From Tanytarsus gracilentus (taxonomy: Eukaryota > Arthropoda > Insecta > Diptera > Chironomidae): DNA of 64,000 bases. The stretch spans positions 4,898,001 through 4,962,000 of the forward strand of contig JAXRKN010000039.1 in the NCBI GenBank assembly GCA_038502055.1, given 5' to 3'. Made by a program: the position numbers and the translations under genes. Positions 12,401 through 24,472 of the stretch are shown here, in pieces (the stretch's first letter is position 1; each line of letters begins with the position of its first letter). A model generated the notes under the pieces. That model was given only the letters and a program-made list of their open reading frames with translations. It was not told the DNA's origin and searched no databases.

Positions 12401-15400
12401 GGTATCGTTGAACTCGGGATTGGACCAGGAATCGATTGGCATGGATCTGAAAATGGAACACTGTGGAAATGGAACATTGTGGAAAATGAAACACAGTGGA
12501 AAGTGGAACACAGTAGAAAATGGAACACAGGGGAAAATGAAACATGGTGGAAAATGGAACACTGTGGAAAATGAAACACAGTGGAAAGTGAAACACAGTG
12601 GAAAATGGAACATAGTGGAAAATGGAACACTGTGGAAAATAAAACATGGTGGAAAATGAAACATGGTGGAGAATGGAACACTGTGGAAAATGAAACATGG
12701 TGGAACATAGTGGAAATTGGAACATAGAATGGAAAATGGAACACAATGGAAAATGGAACATGGTGGAAAATGAAACACAATGGGAAATGTAACAATTGAG
12801 CCAAATAGAAATAATGATACACATTGGAAAACAAAACATAATGGAAAACAGTGGAAAATGGAACATAGTGGCAAATAACTTTCCCAAAAAAAAATATTTC
12901 CTTATGCTTCCCTTTCAGCTTTCCAAAAAATATTTTCCATTAGGCTTCTCTTTTGGCTTCTTAATATTTAATAGGACTTCCCCATGTTACATTTTCAATA
13001 CTGATCTGTTACAAGTGGGTTACGCGGCAACACCCACGTGTGGGTTTTGAAACATTTTTCATCATTGAACTATCGCAGCACCTACCGAAATAAAAAACAG
13101 TTTGTCCCACGCGATTAAAATGCAATTTTATGTTCTTTCGAGTTGAAAAAGGTGTCGCTGAGTCATTTCATCGGATGAATTAAAAAATTGCTTGATAAAA
13201 ACTGTTAAAAGTTTAATTTTTATTTCTTTTGTATAACTTTTTTTTGCTTCGATCCCACGCGCAAAAAAACTTAAAATTCTTTACAGTTAGTCAAAGTCTC
13301 TCTTTTATTGTTAAGTCATATATTGACGTAAGAATGAGGCATATATCTGTCGACATTCTTCCACAGAAAGAAGGTTCTGAAGCAATCTTGAAAAGAAATT
13401 GAGAGAAATAACGGTTCATGTGCTTACGATGACAATGGATTCGTACCTATTTCGAGATTACTCGACGCTTGCGACTATTTTACTATGCAAATGTCGTATT
13501 ATATTTATTTTTTTCTCTTGCGTCACTCTATACCTTTGGAAATTGGCTATTGAATAAATTGTTTCCCTCTTCTTCTGTGTAACTCGTGGTGAGTTGAGAA
13601 CTAAGTGAATGATCTCAATAAATGAGTACTTTAAGCTCCAAGAAATTCTTTAGCATGAGTAAGAAATGTGTGCACTTGACGCGGTGATTCATTATTTAAA
13701 TATTTTTATACATTTGCATTGCAATTGCAACCGTTGTATGAGGAAACTTTTTTAATATATGGAGTAACGTTGACAGTTTTATAAACGACGCTTGGAATAA
13801 AAAATAATCAAAATATTTTATTTCACTCTTTTAAACTTAATAAAAGAGTTTACAAAAGTAGACTCGCAAAATAAGGAAATTACTTGGCTATTTCATTATG
13901 AACGAACGTACATTTATGGAGACTATCAGCGAACAATCTTTAGAGACCATTAAAGATCTCTTAAACAGATCGGAAAATGCATCAAAAAATATTATTGTTA
14001 CCAGCGTACCATCCATCATGAGATTTAACATAGTTTCCATTTCGAAATTGAAAACTTTCCCAAAAATTCTCTCTCTCACTCGTTAGCGACCGCATTATTG
14101 CAATATGACAAAAATCCACGGTAAAAAAAATACGTTAAGTAACAATGGAGATGTGAAAAAATTTGACTGCGGTTGTAAAAACAATTTTTCCATTCATCAT
14201 CTCTCAATACCTCGATTCAATTAAGGTGGAAAAAAATATTTTTTGCGAAGAAGAAGTTTATAGTGAATATTTTTTTTAATGTTTTATGTCAAGGCCGTTC
14301 ATGATGATCATCTTCAAAGTAGTAAAAAATTCAATGATGATTTTATAGATGCAGCACGCGAGAGAACTTTAAGAAGCAATTTAATTATTTTATCTTTATA
14401 AAGTCATGCAAATTGTTATCGCTGATGAAGAGACACAAAATCAATTTGCTTCCAATTGAATTGCAGCCTTGACGATTCATCTCCATATTTAAGTGAGTTT
14501 AAAAGGGAAAATTAAAGACGTGAAAAGATTTCCTCGTCTGAAATTTGAATTTGAGTCGGCTGATCTATAAATTGAGATCTTGCAAAGGAATGAAAAAATT
14601 TATATTTAAAATTTTATGAAACTTTAGTTCACAAATTTTTCAAAAATAAAAGTATTTAAATTTTCAGATGCCCATCCCTTGAGGTTGCTGTCTGCAATAA
14701 TTTTCGCTATAATTGAAATCAATTCCGAAAGCTCACTTAAAAGGCGTGCGAGTGTGTATGTATGTAATTTAAAAATTAAATTAAATTGCCTTCCTCTTTA
14801 CTCTTCTTCATGCTTAAATGTCATTACAATATGCACACGAAACATTCGATTCCAATCATTAACGCGCATTTGCACACACAATAAAATTTATGTTCTTTTA
14901 TGATTTTACCCTTTTCGAACGGTTTGCAATTTAAAGGTTGTCGGTAGGAAATTTATTGATGCATCTTTCAGTTCAATATCCTCGAAGGTATTCTTTGAAA
15001 AATCTCGTACACGCTAAGGGATCTGATGAAGTAATTTTAAAAATAAAAAAATGTTGATGAATAAATTGCTTTTGATTTGTCGGCAATTAGCCTTATCTCA
15101 CTTATATTGTTCGAGATGAAGAGAAATTTTTTTTGCGGAAGATCGTGTGCAAACAAAAGAGCGCAATAACATTTTTTGATGTAAATTTTATTGAAAGCAT
15201 TTATTAATCTTATTTGCACATTGAATACATTTTTTATGATCGCATAAATATTGAAGATGCCAAAAATATCGGCAGTAAATTTTCGCGGATGTTAATTTTT
15301 TGCCGAGGGACAAAATCTTAATTTTCATGTTCTTTAAAAATTGCACTGAAATTATTACAGTAATGCAGTTTTTTTCAGGTTGAGAAAATTAAAAACAATA

Positions 15401-18400
15401 ATTCATCAGCAAGTGACTTCGAATTTCAAGAAAAAGGTTGATAACCGCGAAGTGGCAATAAAAAATAATGTGAGTCGCCTCAAATTTATTAATTTCATTG
15501 CAGTTGAAAGAGAAGAAAAAAATTCCAATCAATTTTTATGCTTTCGGTGTTTTGGCGCGCACACGATGAAAATTGGCAGTGGCATAAAACGAGGAAAAAT
15601 TCAAACGCTCGACATAGAGAGAAAACTGGTTTTATCGCGTTGTTTTTGCTACAGTTCTGCCATAAACACGAGCGCAGACAGAAAATATTACATAAGACTC
15701 GCAAACATGGCAATAATTGTGTTATTCTTGAGCTTTAACGATTACTTAATAATTATTCATATATGAGATAATGGATATCAAGAATTTGGCAAAGTGGAGG
15801 TGGATGAAAGTGGGTCAAAATATTTTTAAACATTATCTAATACTCCTCTGACTGCAGTTAATTAAAATTGCAAACTCACACATGCAAAAATCGTGAATTG
15901 TTCGAAAAAAAAGAAACAAAGAGAACTAGACCAGATGTCAAGAAATGCTGAAGTGGCTTGTGCAATATTTCTATGAGATAATTGCTCTTTGCCCTTCTTA
16001 TAAAATGACTCTTGTTTCGAGAGAGCGCATGATTGGAACATTAACAACCATTCAACACCAATTAATCATTTTCCGGTTTCGTCATGCCGAAGAAAAAAAA
16101 TGTCTTGAAATAAAATTAATAGCAAGATGAAATCGATCGAAGCGTCGGAAGCTCAATGACGTTTTTAAAAGGGTGTGAGTCTAAAATTGGAAATCAGTGT
16201 TTAAAAAATCTAAAAAATATTTTCGCACCCTACAAATCGCAATCTTACTCTCCATACTTGGATGACCGAAAAACCCCTATGGCTAGGCATAATTTCAATA
16301 ATTATTTAATTGCAATGCACCTAAAAGAATTTCACCTCGAATACTTCCCATTCGGTCGTTGCTTTAATCATGAGAACGTAATTATAAAGTGGAAAGTAAA
16401 TCGATATACATTAAACTGCTTTATCCTCTCAAGGCAGTTCAGTTTTTCTCTGCTCAATCTAAAGCGGCATTTTTGGCTTGAGTTGTCGAGGGATCGGCGC
16501 GCGCATGGAATAAAATATTTCTGCTGTTCACCAACAGATGTAAAAAAGAATCGAAAAGAATTAATTCGAAAACGTGTGTGAATGACTCATGTTTATAGAA
16601 AAAAGAATGAACTCAATCAAAGGACAAAACCCATTACAGTAGTACTGACACTCACACATCAGCCAACTCGTTTCAGCTGACTTTGCGCGCGTCGACTAAC
16701 TCTAATAAATTTATCAATTTCATGCCATTTCTGATTGTCCTCGTCTCACCTCTATTGCTATAATCTGCATCCGAGGTGACTTAACGATGAATCAATTTGT
16801 CTCTCGCTCTTGTGCTGCTAATTGAATTGAAAAAATTTCACCACTATACCCAGAAAAAATTATCTTTTTCACATCATTGCACTTTAAAAGAGTTTCGAAA
16901 TTAATTTTTCTCGACAGTTGCCGCATATTGGTCAGTGGTTATTAAAACCCAAGAGCGACCTTGAAGAAATATCTTTGGCTCTTTTGATCGTTATAAAAGT
17001 GGAATATGAGTGCAGGTTAGAAAAAAAATTCGCCAGACAAAATTATTTTTAAAAATCAAAGAATTAATTGCGTCATAAAATTGACATATTTATTTTCAAT
17101 TAAAATTGTTCAACAAAATAAAAATCGAATTATTCGATTTCTCGAAAAATTGCGCTCTAATAAAAACATTTCAATTTTTCACTCTTTTATCCACACCCTA
17201 ATTGCTGCATATTTAGCGTATATTAAAGAGATCTCTTGCAACATCTCACAAATGCCATGTGATCTCATAAATTTCAAGCTTTTTAGAAAATTTAAACGCC
17301 TCTTTCTCGCATTTTACATTGCAATTAAGAGTTTCATCAGCTAATAATCGCGGAAGAAAGCTTTGTGGCAGCATGCATGTGCAAGATGTTCAGAATTTAG
17401 ATTGTAAACTTAACGGCTTGGCATTACGGGCACGATCGAAGACTAAAATTCTTCCGGCCGATGAAATTATTCGTTTATCACGATTTTCAGCTTATACAAT
17501 GTGAGAGACATGTACGGACGGAGGTTGAACATCGATTTAGAATTTATGTTCTCAATTTATAGAATTTTCTGTACGGTAGTTCTTTTAGGTGGGCTGGTCA
17601 GAAAGGTCAACAGCTTCTGCATGTGAAACAACTTATCACGAAATTTCATCGCACATAAATCTCAACGAAAGACTTTTTAAGTCAATGTGAATTTCTTGCA
17701 AAAGGGCTGAATACTTTTTTTTCTTCAATTTTTGCTCCATTTGAAAGAGTGCAAAAAATTTTACCTAAAAAGTTTATAACATTTTCAGCAGCTTGCCACC
17801 CATAAAACTTCTTACATAAGCATTGAAACACAGCGACTCGACTGCAAACTGTCTTGGCTATCGCGTCATAAATTTATATTAAATTAACAGTTTCCCAGTT
17901 GTGCACTCTGAGTGGCTTTTAGAGACAATTGTGTGAATTTACCTTCAGCTGATTTGAGAGCGTGAACCACAAAAATTGAACGCCCACATGGGCTGTCGTG
18001 CACCAAAATAAAATATAAAACCAAAATATTCTTCACACGAGAATTAAAGCGTTCAAAAATTTATTCTTTTTTTCCGGGATCAATTTCTTAGATGATGATC
18101 ATCATTTGTCCATTATGATGTAATCTTCGCTCTTTGCTTGTGTCGCCAAACACAGCGTCACAAATTTATTCATTCTTAGCCATTTTATTAAGCTCAATAA
18201 ATGAATCTTTCATGTTATTTCCCACATTTTTATTCCAGCCTTTTGTTGTTAACTCACAAATGATGATGATGATCGTTTAATATATGGCAAATGGAGTATG
18301 AATTATATAAGTGAGCGACTGAAGAGAATTTCTAAAAGCCCTTTTTGAAGTTTGTTATTAAATAAACTAATTCTATAAAATTAAAAAATTTTAGCATGCA

Positions 18401-21400
18401 AACAATGACATTTTATGAGCTTCAGGGCACTGACATACCATTTACCGTAAGATGATGCCTTCAATGCCGTTAAAGGAGTGAGAAGATTTCAATAGAATTT
18501 TTAAGCTTAAAAAAATTCAAGCTGTGAAATAGTTAAAGGTGGTTTGGATTATCTTGAAACTGCACGGCATGGCGCTAATTTGAGAATTAATCTTTAGATC
18601 ATTAGCAATTTTACTTTAAAAAAAATTTTTAAAGCGACAAAAAAATTTTCAAAAAATAAATTAGCTAAATTTAATTTAAAACCTCAATAATTTGAATTTC
18701 TATTTAAAACACGATTAAACCACCAACTCCAATTTAACCCTTCAAAGACCACCGCCGCACCTCATTATGAAACTATTTCAATGCCAGTCGGTGTAAATTT
18801 AGATCACATTTGAACTTAATCACATATTGTTCACTTCCATTTTCTTGTCAATTCAAGAGAGTACATAATGTTATTATTGTACGCGGAAAATATGTGTGTG
18901 CAATACTTAATGACATGTTAAAGCTCTGAATTAATTTCAAAACTTTTAAGCTCACAATGGCGCAGCATGCAACATAATAAAAAGAGCGATAATGATGTGT
19001 GAGAGAGCAAAAAACATGTTGATCCAATGCACAATGCGAAATTTTCAAACTCGAATGATATCTGAAAATCAGGTTGTATAGAACGGCGGAAAATGGAACA
19101 TGGGTGCTTTAGTCTCGCTGATTGAGATTTCAATGATTATAAACATTTTGAATCTCTGCCATTCTGCAAGACATACTAAAAATATAAATTGAGTCAATAA
19201 TGCGGTAGGACTTGAACTGACGACCTTGAGGTGCGTGTGTATCGAGAACACTGACTGGCGGCATTATCCAATCGTCTACAGCCATAAGAACATTTAAAAA
19301 TTCTCATCAGCAAATGTCAAATGTTGTTCAAGTTTATGTAAAAAGATTAATGATCACATCAAGTTCAACATCGCAGCCCATGATGTCTTATGACACAATC
19401 TCTCAGCGCATAGTTTTCACTTTCATAATACATAGTCTTTTCTCTTTCCATTCATCTTTCTGCTGCTTCTTCTTCTTTCACACAATTTTATACATACAAT
19501 AATGAAATTTGCTCTCCGGCTTGTGTGTTTGTCTCCCAGACAAAATTTAAATTGACGCGAGGCGAAATGAATTGTTTAGCGATGTTATTGTGTGTTTCGA
19601 GGAGATTCGAAAGAAAGTGAAAATAGATAGTGCGGATGAAATATTTTCACCGTCGCTGACCGCAGCTAATATTTAAATGATTACATTATGACCATCTCCG
19701 GTCGAGATCAATTTGGAGAAGATTAAAGACACATTTGTCAAAAAAATCATTTTTAAAAATTGACCAGTAAAAATTTCTCTTTTAATTTTTGTGCGTTTTA
19801 AATCACGCCACATTTTTGTAAAAATTCTTGAATTCTAATTTTAATTAACTAAATTTGACATAACTAATTTTATTATTTACAGTCGTTTTGCATAATTATC
19901 CGCTCATAATTTTATACAGGAATTCCTTAACCGGATTTGGTTCAAACGGCGAAATATTTATAACTCTTATAGACATATCAACACACCTGTCTATTCTCCA
20001 ATATATAAGTTCGCTCATTAAAGCATCTTAAAAAGCATTTAAAAAGGTTGAAAATTTCGAAATTTGATATTTATTTGCAGCCACAGTCATCTGACATTAA
20101 AATTTAAATTGACTTCGGATATTGCAAAATTTTAGGGGTTCAAAAATCAGAAGAATTTTATTTTGATATTAAATTTCCAATATTTTTTTTTAAAAAATAA
20201 CTTTGAAATCCATAAAAATCTCAAGTTAAAAAGCTAAGATATTTTTCATTATTAATTCATTAACATGCAGGTTGTAAATTTAGTATGGTAAATGTGTGAA
20301 GTAATAACAGTGCAACGAAATCAATTTCAGATATAATTTAATTACAAACTGGAGGTATTTTTTTCATAGTCACTCTCAGCACCTTATATTATATTATTAT
20401 TTTTTGCATGCCTGCGTTTTGAAAATGTCAAATCGAAATATCATCATAACATGGCACGTTCGTTGTTACGGCAATGATGAATTTGATGAAAATGCCGCGA
20501 GAGTTTAATTTACTCCAAAAACCTGAATTGTCGCTCTGAAGAGATTCTTTATTGTATACATTTGTGGTGATGAAATATGGCAAATTGAACATGATGATGC
20601 GCTAAGGAGGGTATTTGATTAACATTCAAAGTCACTAATAGAGAGAATGGCACAATAAGTACCACCGTCGATGATTAAAATGTTAATTCATTGTTCACTT
20701 GATTATTGAAAGCTAATACGAGAGAAAGGAGTATTTAAAAAAATTTCAGGGTTAAGAGCTCTTTTCTCTAAGACTCGCCAAAATTGTTCCTCGTCGGCTT
20801 TTCAACAATTTAATATCTTAAACACACTAACTCGCACACTAACATGATAATTAATATAATAATATCGGTTTAAGTAGTAATGGCAAAAATTAGAAAGCTT
20901 AAGCAAGCTCATTTAGATTTATTTCATTATTATGTTTCTGGTTGCATTGCACTTTGCGGATTTTCTTTCAAATTAATTGAAAAATTTGCAATCTCCGTGC
21001 GAAAAATTTGTCTTTATAATGCCAAAAATTACTCAATCGAAAAGTCTGGCTACAAAAATGTCTCGATCTAAATTCAGAATTGTTTTTTAAAAAGCTTGAA
21101 ATTTTTAATTTTTGCAATTTTTTAAAATATTAACAACTCATTAGAATTGAAATTAAATTATTCAACGGTTCATGCCAATTTTGGCGCTCACTATTAACAC
21201 CCATTATCCCACAATTTAGTTATTATGCATTCCCGACACGGCAACAGTAGCAAATTGCGAATATATGCAGAAATATATAGTAAATTTGTCGCTGCAAATT
21301 AAGTTCAATAAGGATTACTTTCTATCTGACACTCTAACCGATTGAATAATTTTTCGTACTCGATTAATCACCTCTTAAATCTTTATATGTAGCATTTTTA

Positions 21401-22271
21401 AAATACCTCGAAAAAAAAATATTATTGCAACACTTGAAAAAAAATTAAAAGTGCATTGTGTGGGTTAGGCAGGCAGGCACATGCTTTACCAGCGTGCACG
21501 TTAGATCAGTAATAATAGCAACATTTTCGAGACAAAAAAAAGCTTCAACAAGCCTAGCGAGCGCAATATCGATGGAATTGGTGTACATGTTCGAGCTCTC
21601 TGGTGACTGGAAAGCCTTGAAGAAAAAAAAACAATTTCTTGAATTGAAGTTGAACTGAGAGAGAGAGAGAAAAATGTAAAACTGAAAGTGTTTTAATAGT
21701 ATCGGAATGTGCTTTGATTTTAAAGCTGCATGCAGCACACAACTACAATTCAGCAGAGCACTCTCAGAGGTGAGATGTGCTGATGCAAGTTGAAGGTGTC
21801 AGATACGTGTAGATGAGAATCACGCATAAAACACGACTCGCATGAAAAAAGCTATGCTCAAAGAAAATTTGTCAAAGAAGCGCGAACGAATTTGGTTATT
21901 GGCAGTGATTTCTCTTCGGCTATTTTGGCGTTTCGAAGGTCTCTCATATTCATTCTTCTTATTATTCTAAATGTCATTTGACGATTTTGCGATGTATGAG
22001 GTTATAGCCACGATTAAGCGAGTTTTCTGTATAATTTAAAAATAAAATATTTTTCTAAAATGAATTTTTGAGGTTTTCGGCTCAACAAAATTTTTTTTTC
22101 AAATATAGAAAAATTGCATTTATATCCAATTAAGCATCATGATTCATTTCTTTTTCGTAAAATAATTTCTCAAAAAATTTCTCTATTTTTCTTACCTTGC
22201 TGTAACGATAATCCAATAACGTTAAAAAGCAGCAGCACCAAAACTAATTTATATTTTAATGCCATTATCAT
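3417..22271 (-). CDS. Mucin-like single-pass membrane protein with SEA domain
   Basis: The exons, in minus-strand order, are 22271-22196, 10590-10391, 7958-7770, 7478-7180, 6976-4161, 4108-3981, 3929-3756 and 3704-3417. All phases match and give about 1389 residues. The first exon encodes a signal peptide (M-I-M-A-L-K-Y-K start, then a long Leu/Val core). A Gln/Pro-rich segment, an Arg/Ser-rich segment and a long acidic Thr/Ser-rich mucin-like region follow, with an uninterrupted Thr run near 4600-4660. About 125 residues before the membrane segment form a SEA-type domain containing GSVLV, close to the known G-S autoproteolysis motif. The transmembrane helix is in exon 6 and the tail has about 150 residues. 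Six LPPGFK-like repeats occur near 4960-5570. It is probably an apical or cuticle-facing extracellular protein. The family name is not recognised. The penultimate 51-bp intron (3930-3980) has no in-frame stop and could be retained. Confidence 0.8.
7959..10390 (-). other. Intron of the SEA-domain gene (2.4 kb)
   Basis: This lies between exons 2 and 3 of the SEA-domain gene. It is AT-rich and holds open frames of 64-70 codons (for example 8965-9177) with no recognisable domain or splice support. I see no nested gene. Confidence 0.6.
12181..12350. repeat. Possible dispersed repeat fragment
   Basis: A GC-richer block inside an AT-rich intron. It includes a triple TCTG run (gtctgtctgtctg) followed by gagatctcggcccctgg and an almost palindromic ctagagacttctag. 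Its composition is unlike its flanks, and it sits directly beside the minisatellite. I take it as a fragment of a dispersed element, without terminal repeats that I can define. Confidence 0.3.
12448..12872. repeat. Minisatellite, about 15-bp unit
   Basis: About 27 to 28 imperfect copies of a 15-bp unit close to GTGGAAAATGGAACA, with C/T and G/A variants (aacactgtgg, aacacagtgg, aacatggtgg, aacatagtgg). Because 15 is a multiple of three, the array opens long artificial reading frames on both strands. Some units differ in length by a few bases, especially towards the right end. Confidence 0.9.
19195..19290 (-). other. tRNA-like sequence (tRNA-derived SINE or tRNA pseudogene)
   Basis: On the minus strand a box A-like TGTAGACGATTGG is followed about 63 bases later by a box B-like AGTTCAAGTCC, as in tRNA promoters. 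The spacing suits a long-variable-arm tRNA or a SINE head. A 4-bp stem GTGT/ACAC closes a 7-base loop TCTCGAT, but the base before the would-be anticodon is C rather than the usual T, and a clean acceptor stem is not evident. A degenerate tRNA or SINE head is therefore likelier than a working tRNA gene. Confidence 0.35.
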
Positions 22272-23014
22272 AGTTTCTTGTTGTATGCAAATTAGAAAAT
22301 TGTTTGACCGCACTTCTCATTAATTTTTAATATGAACTTATTTCTGTGCCTAATTTTTTCATCTAAAAAAAATTAGAGAAAATTCCTTTTTATAATTTCC
22401 TCGTTATGTTTGATTTTCTCTCATTTCGAATTCGTAGAAAAGAGATGTAATTTAAACGCATAAACGCCTTGAAGATTTATATGTTTTTCTCTTTTTAAAA
22501 TTAACAAATCGATTTGTATGTTTTTTTTATGCAATCACAATTTTTCTCGAGTACACAAAATTTCTCTCTCGGTCTTCACTTTTTTTGTCGCACAATTTAA
22601 GACATACACTTTGCGGGCCCGAAAGGTGTAATTTTTCTGACCCCCTCGGGAGGAATATCTTCGTTATCAGTTGCACAAAACCTCCTCAAAAAAAATTATT
22701 CATCAGCTTTCGATTTCAAAGTGAAATTTCTTCTTCGATATTATTTTAACACGCACACAATTGCAAAACGTGAATGCAATTCAAGAGAAGAAAAAATCGC
22801 ACGGAGCAACAGAAACTTGCTGCGATCACCGAGAAATGTTAAACGCGAACTGAACGGGTATTAAAAAAAGTATTAAAGACATTCAGACTTTACCATCGGC
22901 AGCGATGAAACGAGACTGAAAATGAAATTGGAAGTGAAATCATGACGGAATATGAACTTGATCTGTGCGAGTTTAGATAATTTCAATCAGATTGTGATTT
23001 TTATTGCTCATGCA
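22272..23014. promoter_or_regulatory. Upstream region of the SEA-domain gene
   Basis: 743 bp between the signal-peptide exon and the 3' end of the Eri1-like gene, both on the minus strand. It should hold the 5'UTR and promoter of the SEA-domain gene. It contains a GC-richer gcgggcccgaaagg around 22613-22626. No convincing TATA box or initiator could be fixed by eye. Confidence 0.4.
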
Positions 23015-23890
23015 TCAAAAAGGACGATTGAGCTTAGAGTAATGATTCATGTCCTTAGTAATACGGAAAAAAGCACCTTCCTTGTGTAGTTTATGGGCCA
23101 ATAGCGCGGTCATGCGAGCGTCATCGAGTCCACTATGCGGACGGCCGACAAACTCAAGTCCCGAATTAGCGAGTGCTTCGCTGAAACTAAACTGCTCCTT
23201 TCGTGCAAATCTCTCCATATAGATCTCTTTCAAGTCAATCCAGTTGTTAAAGAATGACGGCTTTCGAAGTTGTTTTCGATTGCATTCGTTGCGGAGTTGT
23301 ATGAGAAAATCCCAGTTTGTCCAAGTGACGAGAGCACAATTGCCTTCAAGATTCGATTTCTTCATTTTAGGCAGTGTCAATTCTTTTTCTTTGACAATTT
23401 CCTTTACCCACTTTCGGAACTCATCGAGCACGTCTTGAATTAAAGCACCATTATTGACAGTTTCTTGACTTATTCCGGTTAAATTGATACAGTACTCGGA
23501 GAGATCTGGAATTTCTGTCGGACGAACATATCTTTGAAACTCTTTTTCAATTTCTCCCGTTTCAATGTTAATGAGCACTGCCGGAAACTCGATAATCTCT
23601 TGGATTTTGCGTTTATTGTGAAGTGGCATGTCCCAGCAAGTCGCTTCAAAGTCGACACACAAAAGGTATTTATATGGATGCTCCTTCACGGCTCGTCGTC
23701 GAGCTTTTTTTCGAATCCGTTTTGCCTTCTGCTCAGCCAGCATCTTTTCGACTTCCGCAATTTCTCTGCAAAAAGATACAGAAAGGATAATTTTTAACAT
23801 TAAATTTTTTCAATTAAAATCTCATAATTTAGAATAGCAATTTTAACAATTTGTTAGCACTCACTCTGATAGTGATCCCAAATCAGCCAT
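23015..23890 (-). CDS. Eri1/Snipper-type 3'-5' exonuclease
   Basis: A DEDDh-family 3'-5' exoribonuclease. The two exons are 23890-23865 (starts MADLGSLS) and 23765-23015, giving 258 residues, joined within a Glu codon. All active-site motifs are present: CVDFEATC (DxE), an Asp in WTNWDFLIQL, and H-S-G-L-D-D-A-R near the C-terminus. There is no N-terminal SAP domain, so it resembles the short ERI1-family members (fly Snipper, vertebrate ERI3) rather than full ERI1. Such enzymes trim structured RNA or DNA 3' ends and histone or ribosomal RNAs. It is divergent from the lamin B receptor gene. Confidence 0.85.
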
Positions 23891-24472
23891 TTTTATCTCT
23901 TAAATTTGAGTTATATCACAGAATTTTCCAAAAATTATTTTCACTAAATTTTCGATTGTTTTGAAAACAAAAACCCTCTCTGCACATGTCATCACGCCCT
24001 TGTGAAAAGAATTCTTAAAAAATGACAACCTCTATAAGTCAATTTGAATTATTTCCGTTAATTAATAAGGAGGGGTTCATTAATAAATTTAGTTGATCGC
24101 CAAAGTTCATGAATTAAAGACGTAAAAATAATTAATTAACTTTCAAAATAAATCAAGCTAATATTTTAAATTATCAAAAAAGAATCAAAAGTAATTTTTT
24201 TTATGTGGACGTAATTTTTCAACGCATCCTCCATCTTTATATTTTGAGTGACGCGCTTCGTTGGAAGAAGAAAAAAATAATTAATTTTGAGCTGTATTAA
24301 CGGATAGTTGTGAACATTGTTGAATGAAAAGCTGTTCGTTTTAGCAACAGAACCGCGAGAAGAGTAAAAGAAAGGAAAAATAATCGCGAGAAGAGAGAAA
24401 AAGCAAGAAAAACAATTTGACCCGCGCAAAGCAAGTTTAAAAATAAACCACGAATTAACGTAAACCCAAAAA
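23891..24472. promoter_or_regulatory. Shared upstream region of Eri1-like and LBR genes
   Basis: 582 bp between two divergently transcribed genes. It must contain both 5'UTRs and probably a bidirectional promoter. It is AT-rich with no coding exon. The purine-rich stretch just before the LBR start is probably its 5'UTR. Confidence 0.5.

Larger units (their letters stand above)
10591..22195 (-). other. 11.6-kb first intron of the SEA-domain gene
   Basis: This separates the signal-peptide exon from the rest of the gene. Both ends carry good splice signals: donor GTAAGAAA at 22195 and acceptor TTTTTTGCAG ending at 10591. The phase is 1 on both sides. It contains a minisatellite (12448-12872), a GC-richer segment (12181-12350) and a tRNA-like element (about 19195-19290). 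The longer open frames inside (15380-15766, 16156-16581) are unrecognised and not supported. Long first introns of this kind often carry enhancers, but I cannot point to specific sites. Confidence 0.7.

Noticed and set aside
12329..12887. Several open frames on both strands (76-181 codons)
   Set aside because: All are read-throughs of the 15-bp minisatellite; multiples of three keep many frames open.
15380..16581. Open frames of 128 and 141 codons inside the long intron
   Set aside because: No domain, signal or splice support; amino-acid composition looks like translated AT-rich intron.
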